NCBI GenBank assembly: GCA_032716605.1
Contig: CM064505.1
Coordinates: 50,230,211-50,294,210, forward strand
Length of the DNA stretch: 64,000 nt
Source of the DNA: Paralithodes platypus
Taxonomy: Eukaryota; Arthropoda; Malacostraca; Decapoda; Lithodidae
Reading direction: 5' to 3'
In this document: in pieces, positions 18,740-31,654 of the stretch
Layout of the letters: every line of letters starts with the position of its first letter
Numbering within the stretch: position 1 is the stretch's first letter
The notes under the pieces: model-generated
What the model was told of the DNA's origin: nothing
The model's input: only the letters and a program-made list of their open reading frames with translations
Database searches by the model: none
Position numbers and translations under genes: made by a program

Positions 18740-21700
18740 ATATTGTCTATATGCTTATAGCGGCAGACATGAGACATATGTCACATAGAAGCTATAAGTA
18801 TAGGCTTTCCATTGAACCTATTATCAACTTGTAACGAACCTAAGAACCGCCTCTAATAGAACCGAAATAGTCAAGAAATGGTATTTCCTCAGTTAAAACA
18901 TCCAAAATTGTTGCTATATTGTCTATATGCTTATAGCGGCAGACATGAGACATTAGTCACATAGAAGCTATATGTAGGCTATAGACTTTCCATTGAACCT
19001 ATTATCAACTTGCAACGAACCTTTGAACCGCCTCTAATAGAACCGAAAATGTAAAAAAATGGCATTTCCTCAGTTAACCTGACAAGCGCGATATAGACGT
19101 AGGTGCTAGGGTAGTTATTTGTGCATTTCTAGCCCTGGATTCTGACAGAATTCGTTATATTTACAATATAAACCATTATTTGTTTTCGGTATGCTTTTAT
19201 TTTACATATATGATGTATATATGAACCTTCAAGAGTGCTAAAATAAGTGGGAAAAGCATTTGGGTGGTGAAAAACGAAGATATTGGCCACCCGGTCATAA
19301 TCTCAGGCGAGAGAGAGAGACAGGCAGCCCTCCCCTCTCGCTGTCTGGGAGTCAACTGAGACGAGCGAGGCGGTGTGTGCCGGTGTCTGGGTGTTGCATA
19401 ACGATCTTTTATGCAACCCACTTGTGCTACATTATCGCGGGAGAGAAAAATAACCGATAAATGATGATAATAAGAGGAAAAATAGGTGATAATTGAGGAG
19501 GGGAGGGAGGGGGGAATAAGGTGGGGAAGGAGGGGAGGGGGGTGGGTGAGATTTACATGGATGAGTACTGGAGGGGAATTATCTCACCTAGAGACAAATT
19601 CCTTTGTTTTGATAGGCCCTTTTTTTTTATGGAAGGCTTTTTTTATGGTCCTGCTTCCGTGAGGCCTATCGCGTTCCCTATAGGAAGCCTTCCGTGAGGC
19701 CTATGCGCTTGCCGGGTTAATACATCCAAAATTGTTGCTATATTGTCTATATTCTTATAGCGGCAGAGATGAGATACATGCCATATAGAAGCTATATGTA
19801 CAGGCTTTCCTTTGAACCTATTATCAATTTGAAACGAACCTAAGAACCGCCTCTAATAGAACCAAAATAGTAAAATAATGGCATTTCATCAAATAAAACA
19901 TCCATAACTGTTGCTATATTGTCTATATGCTTATAGCCGCAGAAATGAGATACATGCTATATAAAAGCTATATGTATAGGCTTTTTGTTGAACCTATTAT
20001 CAACTTGCAACGAACCTAAGAACCGCCTCTAATAGAACCGAAATAGTAAAAAAATTGTTGCTATATTGTCTATATGCTTATAGCGGCCGAAATGAGATAC
20101 ATGCAATATATAAGCTTTATGTATAGGCTTTCCATTGAACCTATTGTCAACTTGCAACGAACCTAAGAACCACCTCTAATAGAACCGACATTGTAAAACA
20201 ATGGCATTTCCTCAGTTAAAACATCCAAAATTGTTGCTATTTGTCTATATGCTTATAGCGGCAGAGATGAGATACATGACATATAGAAGCTATATGTATA
20301 GGCTTTCCATTGAACCTATTATCAACTCGCAACGAACCTAAGAACCGCCTCTAATAGAACCGAAATAGTAAACAAAATGCATTTCCTCAGTTAAAACAAC
20401 TAAAAAAATTGCTATATTGTCTATATGCTTATAGCGGCAGAGATGAGATACATGCCATACTGAAGCTATATGTATAGGCTTTCCATTGAACCCATTATCA
20501 ACTTGCAGCGAACCTAAGAACCGCTTCTAATAAATCCGAAATTGTAAAAAAAAATGCATTTCCTTAGTTAAAAAACATTCAAATTTGTTACTATATTGTC
20601 TATATAATTATAGCGGCAGACATGAGATACATGCCATATAGAAGCTATATATATAGGATTTCTATTGAACCTATTATCAACTTGCAACGAGCCTAAGAAC
20701 CGCCTCTAATAGAACCGAAATAATAAGAACATGGCATTTCCTCAGTTAAAACATCAAAAGTGTTGCTATATTGTCTATATGCTTATAGCGGCAGACATGA
20801 GACATATACCATATAGAAGCTATACGTATAGGCTTTCCATTGAACCTATTATCAATTTGCAACGAACCTAAGAACCGCCTCTAATAGAACCGAAATAGTA
20901 AAATAATGGCATTTCCTCAAATAAAACATCCATAACTGTTGCTATTTTGTCTATAGGCTTATAGCGGCAGAGATTAGATACATGCTATATAAAAGCTATA
21001 TGTATAGGCTTTTTATTGAACCTATTATCAACTTGCAACGAACCTAAGAATCGCCTCTAATAGAACCGAAATAGTAAACAAATTGCATTTCCTCAGTTAA
21101 AATATCCAAACATTTTGCTATATTGTCTATATGCTTATAGCGGCAGAGATGAGATACATGCCATATAGAAGTTATATGCATAGGCTTTCCATTGAACCTA
21201 TTATCAACTTGCAACGAACCTAAGAACCACCTCTAATAGAACCGAAATAGTAAACAAATGTCATTTCCTCAGATAAAACATCCACAATTGTTGCTATATT
21301 GTCTATATGTTTATAGCGGCAGAGATGAAATACATGCCATAATTATAGAAGCTATATGTATAGGCTTTCCATTGAATCTATTATAAACTTGCAACGAACC
21401 TAAGAACCGCCTCAAATACAACCGAAATAGTAAAAAAAATGCATTTCCTCAGTTAAAACCACTAAAATTGTTGCTATGTTGTCTATATGCTTATAGCGGC
21501 CGACATGATATACATGCATTATATAAGCTTTATGTATAGACTTTCCATTGAACCTATTGTCAACTTGCAATGAACCTAAGAACCACCTTTAATAGAACCG
21601 ACATTGTAAAACAATGGCATTTCCTCAGTTAAAACATCCAAAATTGTTGCTATGTTGTCTATATACTTATAGCGGCAGAGATGAGATACATGCCATATAG

Positions 21701-23745
21701 AAGTTATATGTATAGGCTTTCCATTGAACCTATTATCAACTTACAACGTATCTAAGAACCGCCTCTAATAGAACCGAGATAGTAAAAAAATTGCATTTCC
21801 TCAGTTAAAATATCCCAAATTGTTGCTATATTGTCTATATGCTTATAGCGGCAGACATGAGACATATACCATATAGAAGCTATATTTATAGGCTTTCCAT
21901 TGAACCTATTATCAACTTGCAACGAACCTAAGAACCACCTCTAATATAACCGACATTGTAAAACAATGGCATTTCCTCAGTTAAAACATCCAAAATTGTT
22001 GCTATATTGTCTATATACTTATAGCGGCAGAGATGAGATACATGCCATACAGAAGCCATGTGTATAAGCTTTCCATTGAACCTATTATCAACTTGCAGCG
22101 AACCTAAGAACCGCCTCTAATAAATCCGAAATTGTAAAAAAATGGCATTTCCTTTGTTAAAACATTCAAATTTGTTGCTATATTATCTATATACTTATAT
22201 CGGCAGAGATGAGATACATGCCATATAGAAGTTATATGTATAGGCTTTCCATTGAACCTATTATCAACTTGAAACGAACCTAAGAACCGCCTCTAATAGA
22301 ACCGAAATAGTAAGAACATGGCATTTCCTCAGTTAAAGCATCCACAATTGTTGCTATATTGTCTATATACTTATAGCGGCAGAGATGAGATACATGCCAT
22401 ATAGAAGCTATATGTATAGGCTTTCCATTGAACCTATTATCAACTTGCAACGAACCTAAGAACCGCCTCTAATAGAACCGAAATAGTAAACAAATGGCAT
22501 TTCCTCAGTTAAAACAACTAAAATTGTTGCTATATTGTGTCTACTGTGTATGCTTATAGCGGCCGAAATGAGATACATGCAATATGTAAACTTTATGTAT
22601 AGGCTTTCCATTGAACCTATTGTCAACTTGCAACGAACCACCTCTAATAGAACCGACATTGTAACACAATGGCATTTCTTCAGTTAAAACATCAAAATTT
22701 GTTGCTATAATGTCTATATGCTTATAGCGGCAGAGATGAGATACATGCCATATAGAAGCTATATGTATAGGCTTTCCATTAAACCTATTATCAACTTGCA
22801 ACGAATCTAAGATCCGCCTCTAATAGAACCGAAATAGTATAAAAATGGCATTTCCTCAGTTAAAACATCCACAACTGTTGCTATATTGTCTATATGCTTA
22901 TAGCGGCAGAGATGAAACATTTGCCATACAGAAGCTATATTTTAGGCTTTCCATTGAACCTATTATCAACTTGCAACGAACCTAAGAACCACCACTAATA
23001 GAACCGAAATAGTACAAAAATGGCATTTCCTTAATTAAAACATTCACAATTGTTGCTAAATTGTGTATATGCATATAGCGGCAGAGATAAGATACATGAC
23101 ATATAGAAGCTATATTTATACGATATCCATTGAACCTAATATCAACTTGCAACGAATCTAAGAACTGCCTCTAATAGAACCGAAATAGTAAACAAATTGC
23201 ATTTCCTCAGTTAAAACATCCATAATTGTTGCTATATTGTCTACATGCTTACAGCGGCAGAGATGAGATACATGTCATATAGACGCTATGTGTATAGGCC
23301 TTTCATTGAACCTATTATCAACTTGCAACGAACCTAAGAACCGCCTCTAATAGAACCGAATTAATAAAAAAATTGCATTTCCTTAGTTAAAACATACAAA
23401 TTTGTTGCTATATTGTCTATATGTTTATAGCGGCAGAGGTCAGATACATGACATATAGAAGCTATATGTGTAGGCTTTCCATTGAACCTGATATCAACTT
23501 GCAACGAACCTAAGAACCGCCTCTAATAGAACCGAAATAGTAAAAAAATCGCATTTCGTCAGGTAAAATAACTAAAATTGTTGCTATATTGTCTATATAC
23601 TGTATGTATAGGCTTTCCATTGAACGTATTATAAACTTGCAGTGAACCTGAGAACCACCTCTAATAGAACCGAAATAGTAAGAAAATGGCATTTCCTCAG
23701 TTAAAACATAAATTTGTTTTGCTATATTGTCTATATGATTATAGC
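18740..23745 (+). repeat. Satellite array, about 177-bp monomers
   Basis: About 25 head-to-tail monomers (spacing measured at 168-183 bp), interrupted by a MITE at 19075-19720. Each monomer has TTGCTATATTGTCTATATGC, TTATAGCGGCAGAGAT, ATAGAAGCTATATGTATAGG, TTGCAACGAACCTAAGAACC and GGCATTTCCTCAGTTAAAAC. Divergence between monomers is a few to about 15 percent. Small ORFs here are incidental. Confidence 0.95.
19075..19720. mobile_element. TTAA-flanked MITE 1 (piggyBac-type) inside the satellite
   Basis: The insert sits exactly at the TTAA of CTCAGTTAA in a monomer and is bounded by TTAA on both sides. Its ends form imperfect inverted repeats: CCTGACAAGCGC against CCCGGCAAGCGC. The right end holds two copies of ATAGGCCTCACGGAAG-like sequence. 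It contains GA-rich and G-rich low complexity and no transposase, so it is non-autonomous. Confidence 0.82.
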
Positions 23746-23919
23746 GTAGTCTCTCCTGTACCTAACACGTACAAACATAATTCGTACGACCGGATTTCAG
23801 CTCTGCCGCAATAGGCATATAAACAATATAGCTAAGACTTGACTATGGCTAATGCAACTGAGGGGAAGCATATTTTTTCAGAATTCGGTCCTAGGTTCCT
23901 ACATGTGTCGCTTTTTAGT
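23746..23919. other. Polarity switch in the satellite
   Basis: About 170 bases without a clear monomer match (ACACGTACAAACATAATTCG and neighbours). Monomers are on plus before it and inverted after it. It may be a recombination or inversion breakpoint. Confidence 0.5.
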
Positions 23920-24598
23920 GATAGGTTTAATGGAAAGCCTATACAATCAACTTCTACATTTAATATATTTCATCTGTGCTGCTTTAAGCATTTAGACAAT
24001 ATAACATTGATTTTGAATTGTTTTAACTGGGGAAATGCAATATTTTAAATAATGTGGTTCTATTTGAGTTGTTTCTTAGGTTCGTTGCAAGTTGATAATA
24101 GGTTCAATGGTAAGCCTATACATATAGCTTCCATATGGAATATAGAAGATCTCTGCTGTTATAACTATATAGAAAATATGGCAATTTGGAATGGTTTAAC
24201 TTTGGAAATGTTATTTTATTATATTTCGGTTCTATTTGATGCGTTTCTTAGGTTCGTTGCAATTTGGTAATTGGTTCAATGGAAAGCCTATACATAGCTT
24301 CTATATGACATATATCTCTTCTCTGCCATTATAGCACATGTAGGCTACAATATAACAATTATTTTGGATGTTGCAACTGGGCAAATGCTATGTATTTAAT
24401 TTATTATATCGGTCATTTTTGTGGTAGTTCTTAGGTTTCTATAATGTTCGTATTGGGTTCAATCAAAAGCCTATACATATAGCTTCTATATGGCATATAT
24501 CTCATCTATGCTGCTTTAATCATATATGCAATATAGCAACTGGGGAAATGCAAATATATTTGTACAATTTTGGTCCTTTTCGAGGCGGTTCTTAAGCC
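23920..24598 (-). repeat. Satellite monomers in inverted orientation, diverged
   Basis: About four monomers on the minus strand, recognised by GGAAAGCCTATACATAGCTT and TTCTTAGGTTCGTTGCAA. They are clearly more diverged than the main array, as expected at an array edge. Confidence 0.85.
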
Positions 24599-25030
24599 AC
24601 TGTCACTCGAGCGCTTTTACCGTCAATTTTCCACGAGCAAGTTTTTTCTCGTGTTATTTCAGGACTTCTTTGCACTGGAGCAGTGTTATTCACTAATTTG
24701 TTCACGAGAGCCAAAAGTTCAGGACATATTCAGCGTGAGAGCCGCATAATCCATAAGGCAAATAAGCCACAAGGATAAGCAGAAAAATATATATATAGGA
24801 ACTAAATTACATATTGTTTGTGGGTTTCCATAGCCACAGATTTATAGAACAAGACTAGTAACAATTATTGTATTGAAATTCTTTAGTAAATATAAATTAT
24901 ATTGAAATTTTTGACTACTAATATAAATTTTAAAAATAAATACTTGAATTTAATGTTGTGATGACCGGAAATGAGCCAGCTGTTCTTTTAATTATTCCAT
25001 GCTGTATTTGTAATTTGTAATCTGTGGAGT
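24599..25030. other. Unannotated A/T-rich spacer
   Basis: No coding region, RNA gene or repeat was recognised between the satellite and the LINE fragment. Confidence 0.4.
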
Positions 25031-25525
25031 GGCAGTGGAGTGGTTGCATTGAGGCAGTTGGACAAAATTCAAAATAAAGCTATTAGATTAATCAATAACC
25101 CTGCAATCACACAGGACCTTCCTACATTATCCATACGAAGAAACGTTGCATCCCTTGCATTATTCTACAGATATTTTCACAGCAATTGTTCCAAGGAACT
25201 TGCTTCAATTGTGCCGCCTCTCCACATCTTTCCCCGTAGAACTAGGGCAGCCGAGAGCGCCCATGAATTTACTATTTCTCCTCCACAATGCAGAACTTCT
25301 GCTTATCAAAATTCATTTATCCCTAGAACTACTACTCTTTGGAATTCACTTCCTCGAGTTGCTTTCCACAAACTTACAATCTACAAAAGTTTAAATCCAG
25401 TTGTTACAAACATTTTATGAATGGAGGATGCCTTTAGGCACATGGACCTTTTTGTTTTATCTGTGTTTTTCCTTCCTCCGTTCATTGTCTCCAAAAAAAA
25501 AATAAAATAAAAATAAAACAGTACT
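25031..25525 (+). mobile_element. 5'-truncated LINE (Jockey/CR1-like 3' end)
   Basis: A 126-codon frame (25040-25420) carries the conserved tail found after RT in many LINEs: LDKIQNKAIRLINNP, a VASLALFYRYF-like block, a TRAAESAHEF stretch and FIPRTTTLWNSLPR. A short 3' UTR ends in an A-rich tail (25491-25520), so the 3' end is complete while the 5' end is truncated, the usual outcome of aborted reverse transcription. Confidence 0.75.
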
Positions 25526-26114
25526 AATAACAATCGATATGAGTCGAGTGTCTTAAGTGACGGATTAACAACAAAGAAACAATTAATATCTCAAGTTGAG
25601 AGACCTGGGGAGTATTGAAACAAATAATTGCCCAGAATGACTAGGCGAGTCACACGGCTGAGGTTCGTATTACCAGACAGTCGTGGTGGACTCCAGAACA
25701 GGGGGAGGGGCATAGGTTTACTGAGGTGTCTTCAGATCGCCGTCGTACCTACACAATGAAAATATTATAGTCTGCATGCATGGTTGGTACTTTAATTAAA
25801 TACATACTTAGTTGGTACATACAAATGTTAAGGAATAAAGTAATGTGGGTTGTATACGAGAAGGCTGTGATTGGAGAGACGTATACATATGTGGAGTTAT
25901 GTGAAAGGGAGACTAACGAAGTTGGTGTGGTGATCCTTATAGCTATCCTGGCCTGTGACGCCCGTCCTTTCGTTCCTGTGGCATTTTACTTCCGTCGCCT
26001 TTATATGAGGTACGACCTCGTACCTCAAGGGTGGAAGGGATTTTTTTTTTTTTTATGGTTTGATAAAAAGTAATAAATGCCTTGAAATAATACAAGAAAT
26101 GTTTTAATAATATG
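25526..26114. other. Unannotated spacer
   Basis: Nothing recognised. A 97-codon frame at 25780-26073 shows no known motif and is probably chance. Confidence 0.35.
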
Positions 26115-26940
26115 TTAGGACTGGAAAAATACCTGAAGGATGGAAGAAGTCAAAGACAGTAATGATACCAAAAGTGAAAACAAAAACTAAAACCAATGAA
26201 TTGAGACTTCTAGCTTTAAGTGATGTCCCTATTAAATGTTCATGACAACTGCAATAAAAACGAAAGATAGAGGAACATTTTCAGAGTAAATGCTGAAGTA
26301 AAGGAAAACACAAAGTGGCTTGAATTTAAATAAAGGAAGAATTGAAAACAACCTATATATTTTAATATATGGTAGGCCTATAGCCTACTAAAACATTTGA
26401 ATGTAAGGAATCACTTATTTTCAATTGATTTTATGAAAGCCTTTGACTATAAAGAGATAAAACAACATTAAAATACCTATAAAGTTCATAACAATATAAT
26501 AGACACAATTCGTAATGTATACACAGGTGATAAAACATAATAAATCAAGGAAATAAACGAAATATAATTAAGGGTCACAAGTGGAATAAGGCAGGAATGC
26601 ACGGGATCGACCACTTTCTTCAAATTAGTAACATGTGAAATTAAATATACCCTGGAAGGTGAAAGAGGATATATATATAAATATTGGAAAATAAAAGCTC
26701 TAGTGTATGCAGACGACGGAATATTAGTGGCACACACCAATTGAAGAAGCTGAGGTAGGATTAAGCCAATTAATTAATATAGGTAATGAATGCGGATCCG
26801 TATAACAAATAATAAAGCAGAATATTGAATTTTAACGTAAAAAAATAAGAGAAATAGAATTTACTAAAAACAGATATAAATAATTATAGACGATTGAAAT
26901 TAAGGTATACAGACATATTTTAGGAGCTTCTAGATAATTA
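26115..26940 (+). pseudogene. Dead LINE reverse transcriptase
   Basis: Translation in shifting plus-strand frames gives RT landmarks in the right order: GKIPEGWKKSKTVMIPK near 26125-26175, a NELR-LLALSDV block (normally RPIAL) near 26200, LFSIDFMKAFDYK near 26410-26450 and LVYADDGILVAH near 26700-26735. Multiple stops and frameshifts separate them. It is an old element of a different family from the LINE at 1-1514, judging by motif wording. Confidence 0.7.
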
Positions 26941-27203
26941 TGCTCAACCAGCAACCTTGAGGGGGAAGATATGTGCCTGGCGCGTTGACCTTGGAATTTC
27001 CCTTTGATTTTGGTAGGTTGGTAGTGGTGGTGGTGGTGGCTTTAAACTGGGTGTCGCGTTTACAGCCTGGTCGGGGTTGACGAGCGGACCGTTAGGTCTG
27101 TCGTGAGGGTAGGGTTTCCCTTTCTGTCTGGAGACTGTCTGGGTTATTGGGAGGGGGTGTGTTGGTGGGGGGGACTTTGACCTTGGGATTTTGTTGACAT
27201 TTA
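26941..27203. other. G/T-rich spacer with a short GGT microsatellite
   Basis: Includes a GGTGGTGGTGG run near 27025 and G-rich stretches. No gene found. Confidence 0.4.
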
Positions 27204-27261
27204 GTGGCTCGCTGGTGTAGTGACTAGCGTCTTGGACTTCCACCCAGAAGACCCAGGAGGT
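27204..27261 (+). repeat. SINE head fragment (tRNA-derived)
   Basis: TGGTGTAGTGACTAG (A-box-like) and GACTTCCACCCAGAAG match the SINE at 45181-45392. It is cut off before the B box by the foldback unit that begins at 27262. Confidence 0.6.
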
Positions 27262-27393
27262 GGATTCACTAACGGTCGTACGATCCGAAAACTCCCTTAC
27301 CGTTCCCTTACGTCTCAACGCTGGTATTCACGAAGCGTCGCAGCGGCCATCTTTGATCGTAGGAAGCCCCTTTCGCAAAGGGTGGTCCAGACC
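27262..27393. repeat. Foldback terminal unit, copy 1
   Basis: Starts GGATTCACTAACGGTCGTA and ends GGGTGGTCCAGACC. A near-identical inverted copy lies at 47160-47302, and related ends occur at 43418 and 63108. It marks the outer end of the long palindrome on the left. Confidence 0.75.
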
Positions 27394-27734
27394 ATTCATT
27401 TCATTCATTTTCATTTTCTATGGAGCTCGTCCTGGAATCTTTACGACTCTGAACCTCACGATTCTATACAGGACTGGCCATTTGTATCGGCACTAGCTCA
27501 GAGAAGAGTGTTGAGAGGGGAGAAGGGGTGCTGGAGAGAGAGGAAGCTGTTGGAGTGGCTTTGTTATGTGTGTTTAGTCTGTATACGTCGTCAGGATGTC
27601 CCCTGACTGGGTGCGAGCATGTGAAACATGCTAGGACGTACTACCACACCCACTAAATGTCCGCCGTGGCAGGGATTCGATCCCGGGTCTTGCAGATTCA
27701 CACGTGAGCGTGCTCACCACTGGACCACCACGGC
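27394..27734 (-). mobile_element. SINE with tRNA-like head, inserted at the palindrome arm edge
   Basis: On minus, a tRNA-like head (27734-27663) has a perfect 7-bp acceptor pair GCCGTGG/CCACGGC, an A-box-like TGGTCCAGTGGTGAG and a B-box-like GGATCGAATCC. The body runs to a repetitive GAAAATGAATGAAATGAAT tail at 27394. The palindrome sequence is continuous across it in the other arm (45140-45160), so it is an insertion. Confidence 0.65.
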
Positions 27735-29153
27735 ACCACCCTTACATGAATTTGACCCGGATATAGGTACACAAATATCGATAACACAACCCGCGACCAT
27801 AACAAATTCGTCTGCAGTATAGCTCTTTATGACACACTAAGTCATTATTGAGGCAATAATAGCGCAATATGATTGTTAACTTGTGTTTACAACACCATTA
27901 AGGCATTTAATACAAAGTATGAATATATTTGTATCCTTAACACCTTACGAGCGGCCTATGCGGTTTATTTATGTGTACCGCCCAGCGGGGTGTTTTTAGC
28001 CAAAATAGGGCTGTTTACGTGATCATTTTCATGCCTAAATAAGACCCAGAACGTAAAACAAGTATCTATCCCTGAAAGGGCATAAACAGAGCTTTCGAAT
28101 GACACCATAACGATCCTTGTATGATGGATAGTTTTCTTGCAATAACCGTGCAACGCGAGTGCAAAAAGCAGGTAATTCGGTACTTTCGGTACATAATTGA
28201 GTATGTAGCGAGTGAGAGAGGGAGGAGGGAGCTGAGATTTGTGTCAGTAGGTTCGCCGCGGTGGTCTGGAGCAGTCATACGCTCGCTAGTGTCCTGCCAC
28301 CACTTGTCTCTCTCTCTCAGCCACATTACGTGCTGAAATTGCCACTCGAGTTATGTCGAGCGCCGCCACATAGTCCAGCTTTATTTAACTCGACTTAAGT
28401 GGTGAGCCGCTTTTTAAGGGTTAATGTCTTATGACAGGCCGAATTAAGCTATGAATAGCCTACATATGCCAGCCTAGACCTAGTCAAGGTTAATTTATGC
28501 ACAAATTCATGTGCTGCGACAACACGTAGCCTACCATTAATAGATTTTAACCCTCATTTATTGCGGAAATGTTTTATTCCAACTCCCCACCACCTCTGAG
28601 TTAGATTAGGGTAGCCTATTCCTCAACAATTTTGAAAGTATCACAGGAACAAAATGATGAAAAGAATTACCCTAGGCCTAGCTTAAAAAATAAATAAATA
28701 ATAAATGGTGTGAATAATTTTGTTTAGCCTAGCCTAGGCTATAACCTAGGTTTATTTTGAAAAAAATAGGGCTATTTAGGCTAGAAAAGTTAGGCCTATG
28801 TATGGTATTTTGGTTAGGCTAGCAATGCCTAGGTTGGTTAGATGATGGTAGCCTATTTCCTCAAATTTGAAAGTATCACAGGCAAAAAATTATGAAAAGA
28901 ATTACCCTAGGCCTAGCCTAAAAAAAAAAATAATGGGCTAGCCTACATGGTGTTGTGAATATTTTTGTTTAGCCTAGCCTAGGCTACAACCTAGGTTTAT
29001 TTTGAATAAGTTAGGGGTATTTAGGCTAGAAAAGTTAGGCCTATGTATGGTATTATGGCTAGGCTAGCAATGCCTAGCTTGGTGTAGCCTAAGCATAGTA
29101 AAGTAGAAGCCTAGAAGGTAAAGATGATGTTTGCAGGTGTACCGTCCTCCTTG
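27735..29153. repeat. Palindrome 1, left arm, outer part
   Basis: Inverted match to 44212-45160, with a 488-bp MITE extra in this arm. Without the MITE both segments are about 0.94 kb. It includes two tandem copies (about 28603-28845 and 28846-29090) of a CTAGGC-rich unit, also present in the right arm. Confidence 0.88.
27937..28424. mobile_element. TTAA MITE 2, copy a (488 bp)
   Basis: Bounded by TTAA on both sides. The right arm keeps the uninterrupted target (ACATTAAGGATAC, TTAA at 44947-44950), proving insertion. Ends are CACCTTACGAGCGGC and, from the other side, CCCTTAAAAAGCGGC. A copy of identical length lies inverted at 45393-45880. No transposase. Confidence 0.9.
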
Positions 29154-29458
29154 TTAACCTCTCCGCGGCGCACAGGGGGTTTTCTACAGGGTAAGACTGT
29201 GCGCACCTATGATGATTTTGGGACCTATTGCCAATTTCGATAAAAAGTACATCATCGTGTAGGGAATGTTTGCGTGCATCGGCCCATATATATTTGACCC
29301 CCCAAAAAATGTCTGGGGGGGGTAGGGGAACGGTCCGTAGTTGAAAAATGTGGAGCGAATGGCACCGCGCGGCTAGATTGTCATCGAGCGGCGAGATTTC
29401 CCTGCCGAATATTTACGCGCGCAGGGGATAGAAGGAGAGGGAGGAGGGGGTGGGTTAC

Positions 29459-30030
29459 CGCGTATTATCACGTATATCTCCTTTTTCGAGCCCTTTTAGG
29501 CTATTTAGAGTATGTATACATGTGTAGGGCACCCATATAACAATGAATATGCCTCATAGTGACCAAAAATTGCAATATATAAGGGAATTATAAGAGAATA
29601 TTTAGGCGGGAATGAAGATGTGTTGGAGGTTTGGCGGCAATTTATGAGCTGAGAGTGTGGTTTACGCCATACATATCACGTATATCTTGTACGTAGAGCA
29701 CTGTCACGCTATAATACAGACTTGTACGTATGTATACGTGCCATATATCAAAATATATACCGCATATAAACCAATTCATGCGATATTTACGCACATTATC
29801 AATGAGTTTCTATGCGTGAACCAAGGTGTGAGTGAGTTGTGGTGGGAATGAAAGGGGGAGAGGGTGTGTTACGCCATAAATATCACGTCAATCTTGTATT
29901 TAGAGCACTCTCATGCTATAATAAAGACGTGTACATATGTAGGCGTCCCATATAACAAGGAATATACCGCATATAGCCCAATTGATGCGATATTTACGCA
30001 AATTGTGAATGTGTTTCTAGCAGACGGAAG
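29459..30030. repeat. Three diverged tandem copies (about 200 bp) in piggyBac
   Basis: Units at about 29459-29640, 29658-29845 and 29868-30030 share TTACGCCATA, ATCACGTATATCTTGTA-like, ATATACCGCATATA and GCGATATTTACGCA segments. Noncoding; function unknown. Confidence 0.7.
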
Positions 30031-30263
30031 CCTGAAAGGGGGGGTTGGGGGTGGGTGGGTGGGTGGGAGGGAGGCATGCAGGGGTGCAGTGAGTGAGTGA
30101 GTCGTGGAGAGATGGAAGTCAGGCAGATCTCTAGATAGATAACCAGCTTAGTGATAATTGTGGAGGCGCCCCAGGCGTATTGATGTTTGGTATTTTGACC
30201 CTTATGTCTACCAGATGGCTGGTGTTCGTTGCCATCAACAGGTCTACAATAACATGAGTCAGG

Positions 30264-30269
<6 letters not shown>

Positions 30270-30297
<28 letters not shown>
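30270..30297. repeat. (GA)n microsatellite
   Basis: An uninterrupted GA run inside the piggyBac element. Confidence 0.85.
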
Positions 30298-30298
<1 letters not shown>

Positions 30299-31106
30299 TG
30301 AGACATGCGTATGTCGTATGTCGTACATATAAATGGACTTCAGAATTGCATTTTTATGCAAGCAGACATTGCATTTTAGACACATGTGAAGTACCACAGA
30401 AACATGTAGGCCATTGACTGTAAATAAAGTACTATATTTATAGACCACCAGCGACGGTGCTGAGTCAACACAGGCAGATTGCCTGTTGTGATAGAGGGCT
30501 AAATATAGACTGGTGTCTCCTTACACCTGCGAAAGGGTAGATTGCCACCAAAGAAACGTTTACTTATTTATTTCGAAGTAATATGCAATCTAAATGTATA
30601 TTCGAGACCTACTGCAATTATTTGTATGACAGTCATGACTATGTATAATCCAATATACGCGCGTAGGCGAGACATAAGAAAGCTGGTTGAGCAATTTTCG
30701 ACACCCACACAGTTATTATTCATTTTTATTTACAATATTATACAATACAAATGTATTTGTGAAGAGTATTTTATCCATTATTGTATTTATACCAATTTTG
30801 TTCCCAGACAGAGCTGCTGTAGCTGGAGAATCAAGGAGCGGCAAGGGTCACCTCGTGACCGCCTGACCGTGTGAAAATGAGTGGAGTCACACTGAGAGGG
30901 GCAATTTTGCTGAGTGTTTGGGCAATTTTTGACAGAATAAAGTTATATAATTACTAATTCTTGACAGAGACAAACTATTATAAACCTTGGCATGATATAA
31001 TTGATAATCCCATCAATTTACAAACGTAAATTGGTGGGATAATTCATTTTTTTTTGTATATTGTCATTTCGATTGTAGACACGAAGTTTTGAGTGATATT
31101 TGGTAT

Positions 31107-31186
31107 GAGCTCCTGTGGCATGGTTGGTAAGGTCGCGGACTGGAAAACTCAAAGTGTCGTAGGGTAGTGGGATCGAATCCAGGAGG
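31107..31186 (+). repeat. tRNA-like sequence, probable SINE head or tRNA pseudogene
   Basis: A-box-like TGGCATGGTTGGTAAGG and B-box GGGATCGAATCC, bracketed by CTCCTG...CAGGAG, with a long insertion between them as in Ser/Leu-type tRNAs. I could not fold a convincing anticodon arm, so I do not call a functional tRNA. Confidence 0.45.
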
Positions 31187-31242
31187 GGGTTATGGGGAAG
31201 GTTTTATATTGTCTAGAAACAATTTTATAAATTTTTTTTTTT

Positions 31243-31326
31243 ACAAGATCATGCCATTGTATTCAAACAATATGAAATATTCATAGAATATATCATATTG
31301 TAAGAATACAATGACATGACCTTGTT
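31243..31326. repeat. Imperfect hairpin (about 32-bp arms)
   Basis: ATCATGCCATTGTATTC...CAATATGA is followed by its near reverse complement TCATATTG...GAATACAATGACATGAC. It may be the end of the preceding SINE-like unit or a tiny foldback insert. Confidence 0.6.
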
Positions 31327-31654
31327 TTCTTTTTTTCTTTTTTTATTGTTTTATTTTATTATCAGAGTAGGTTTGACATGATTTATTGAAACATATTTAT
31401 TTTTGTACAATTCATTTGAGGTAAGAAAATAATTATATACACATTACTTAGGCTAATAACAAACATATATATTGATATACTAAAAAAATAAGGCATATTA
31501 CATGTAAATCTTTGAAACTTATAAACTAAATAATGAAACATACAATTATATAATGTAAAAGCTATATCACAGGGACATCTTTGGAACTTATACATTATAT
31601 AATATATATGTACATTATGAGGTAGCGTGATCAATTAGGTCAGGTCAGGTAAGG

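Noticed and set aside
22456..22801. Small minus-strand ORFs in the satellite
   Set aside because: Repeat the same peptide per monomer with frame breaks; incidental.
18740..23745. CRISPR-like array
   Set aside because: Tandem repeats have no unique spacers; unit about 177 bp; eukaryotic satellite.
27663..27734. Functional tRNA gene
   Set aside because: The acceptor pairing is good but the D and anticodon arms do not fold convincingly, and it heads a repeat with an A-rich tail, so it is a SINE.
28066..28326. 86-aa ORF repeated identically at 45491-45751
   Set aside because: It lies inside MITE 2, and conservation is explained by recent MITE amplification.
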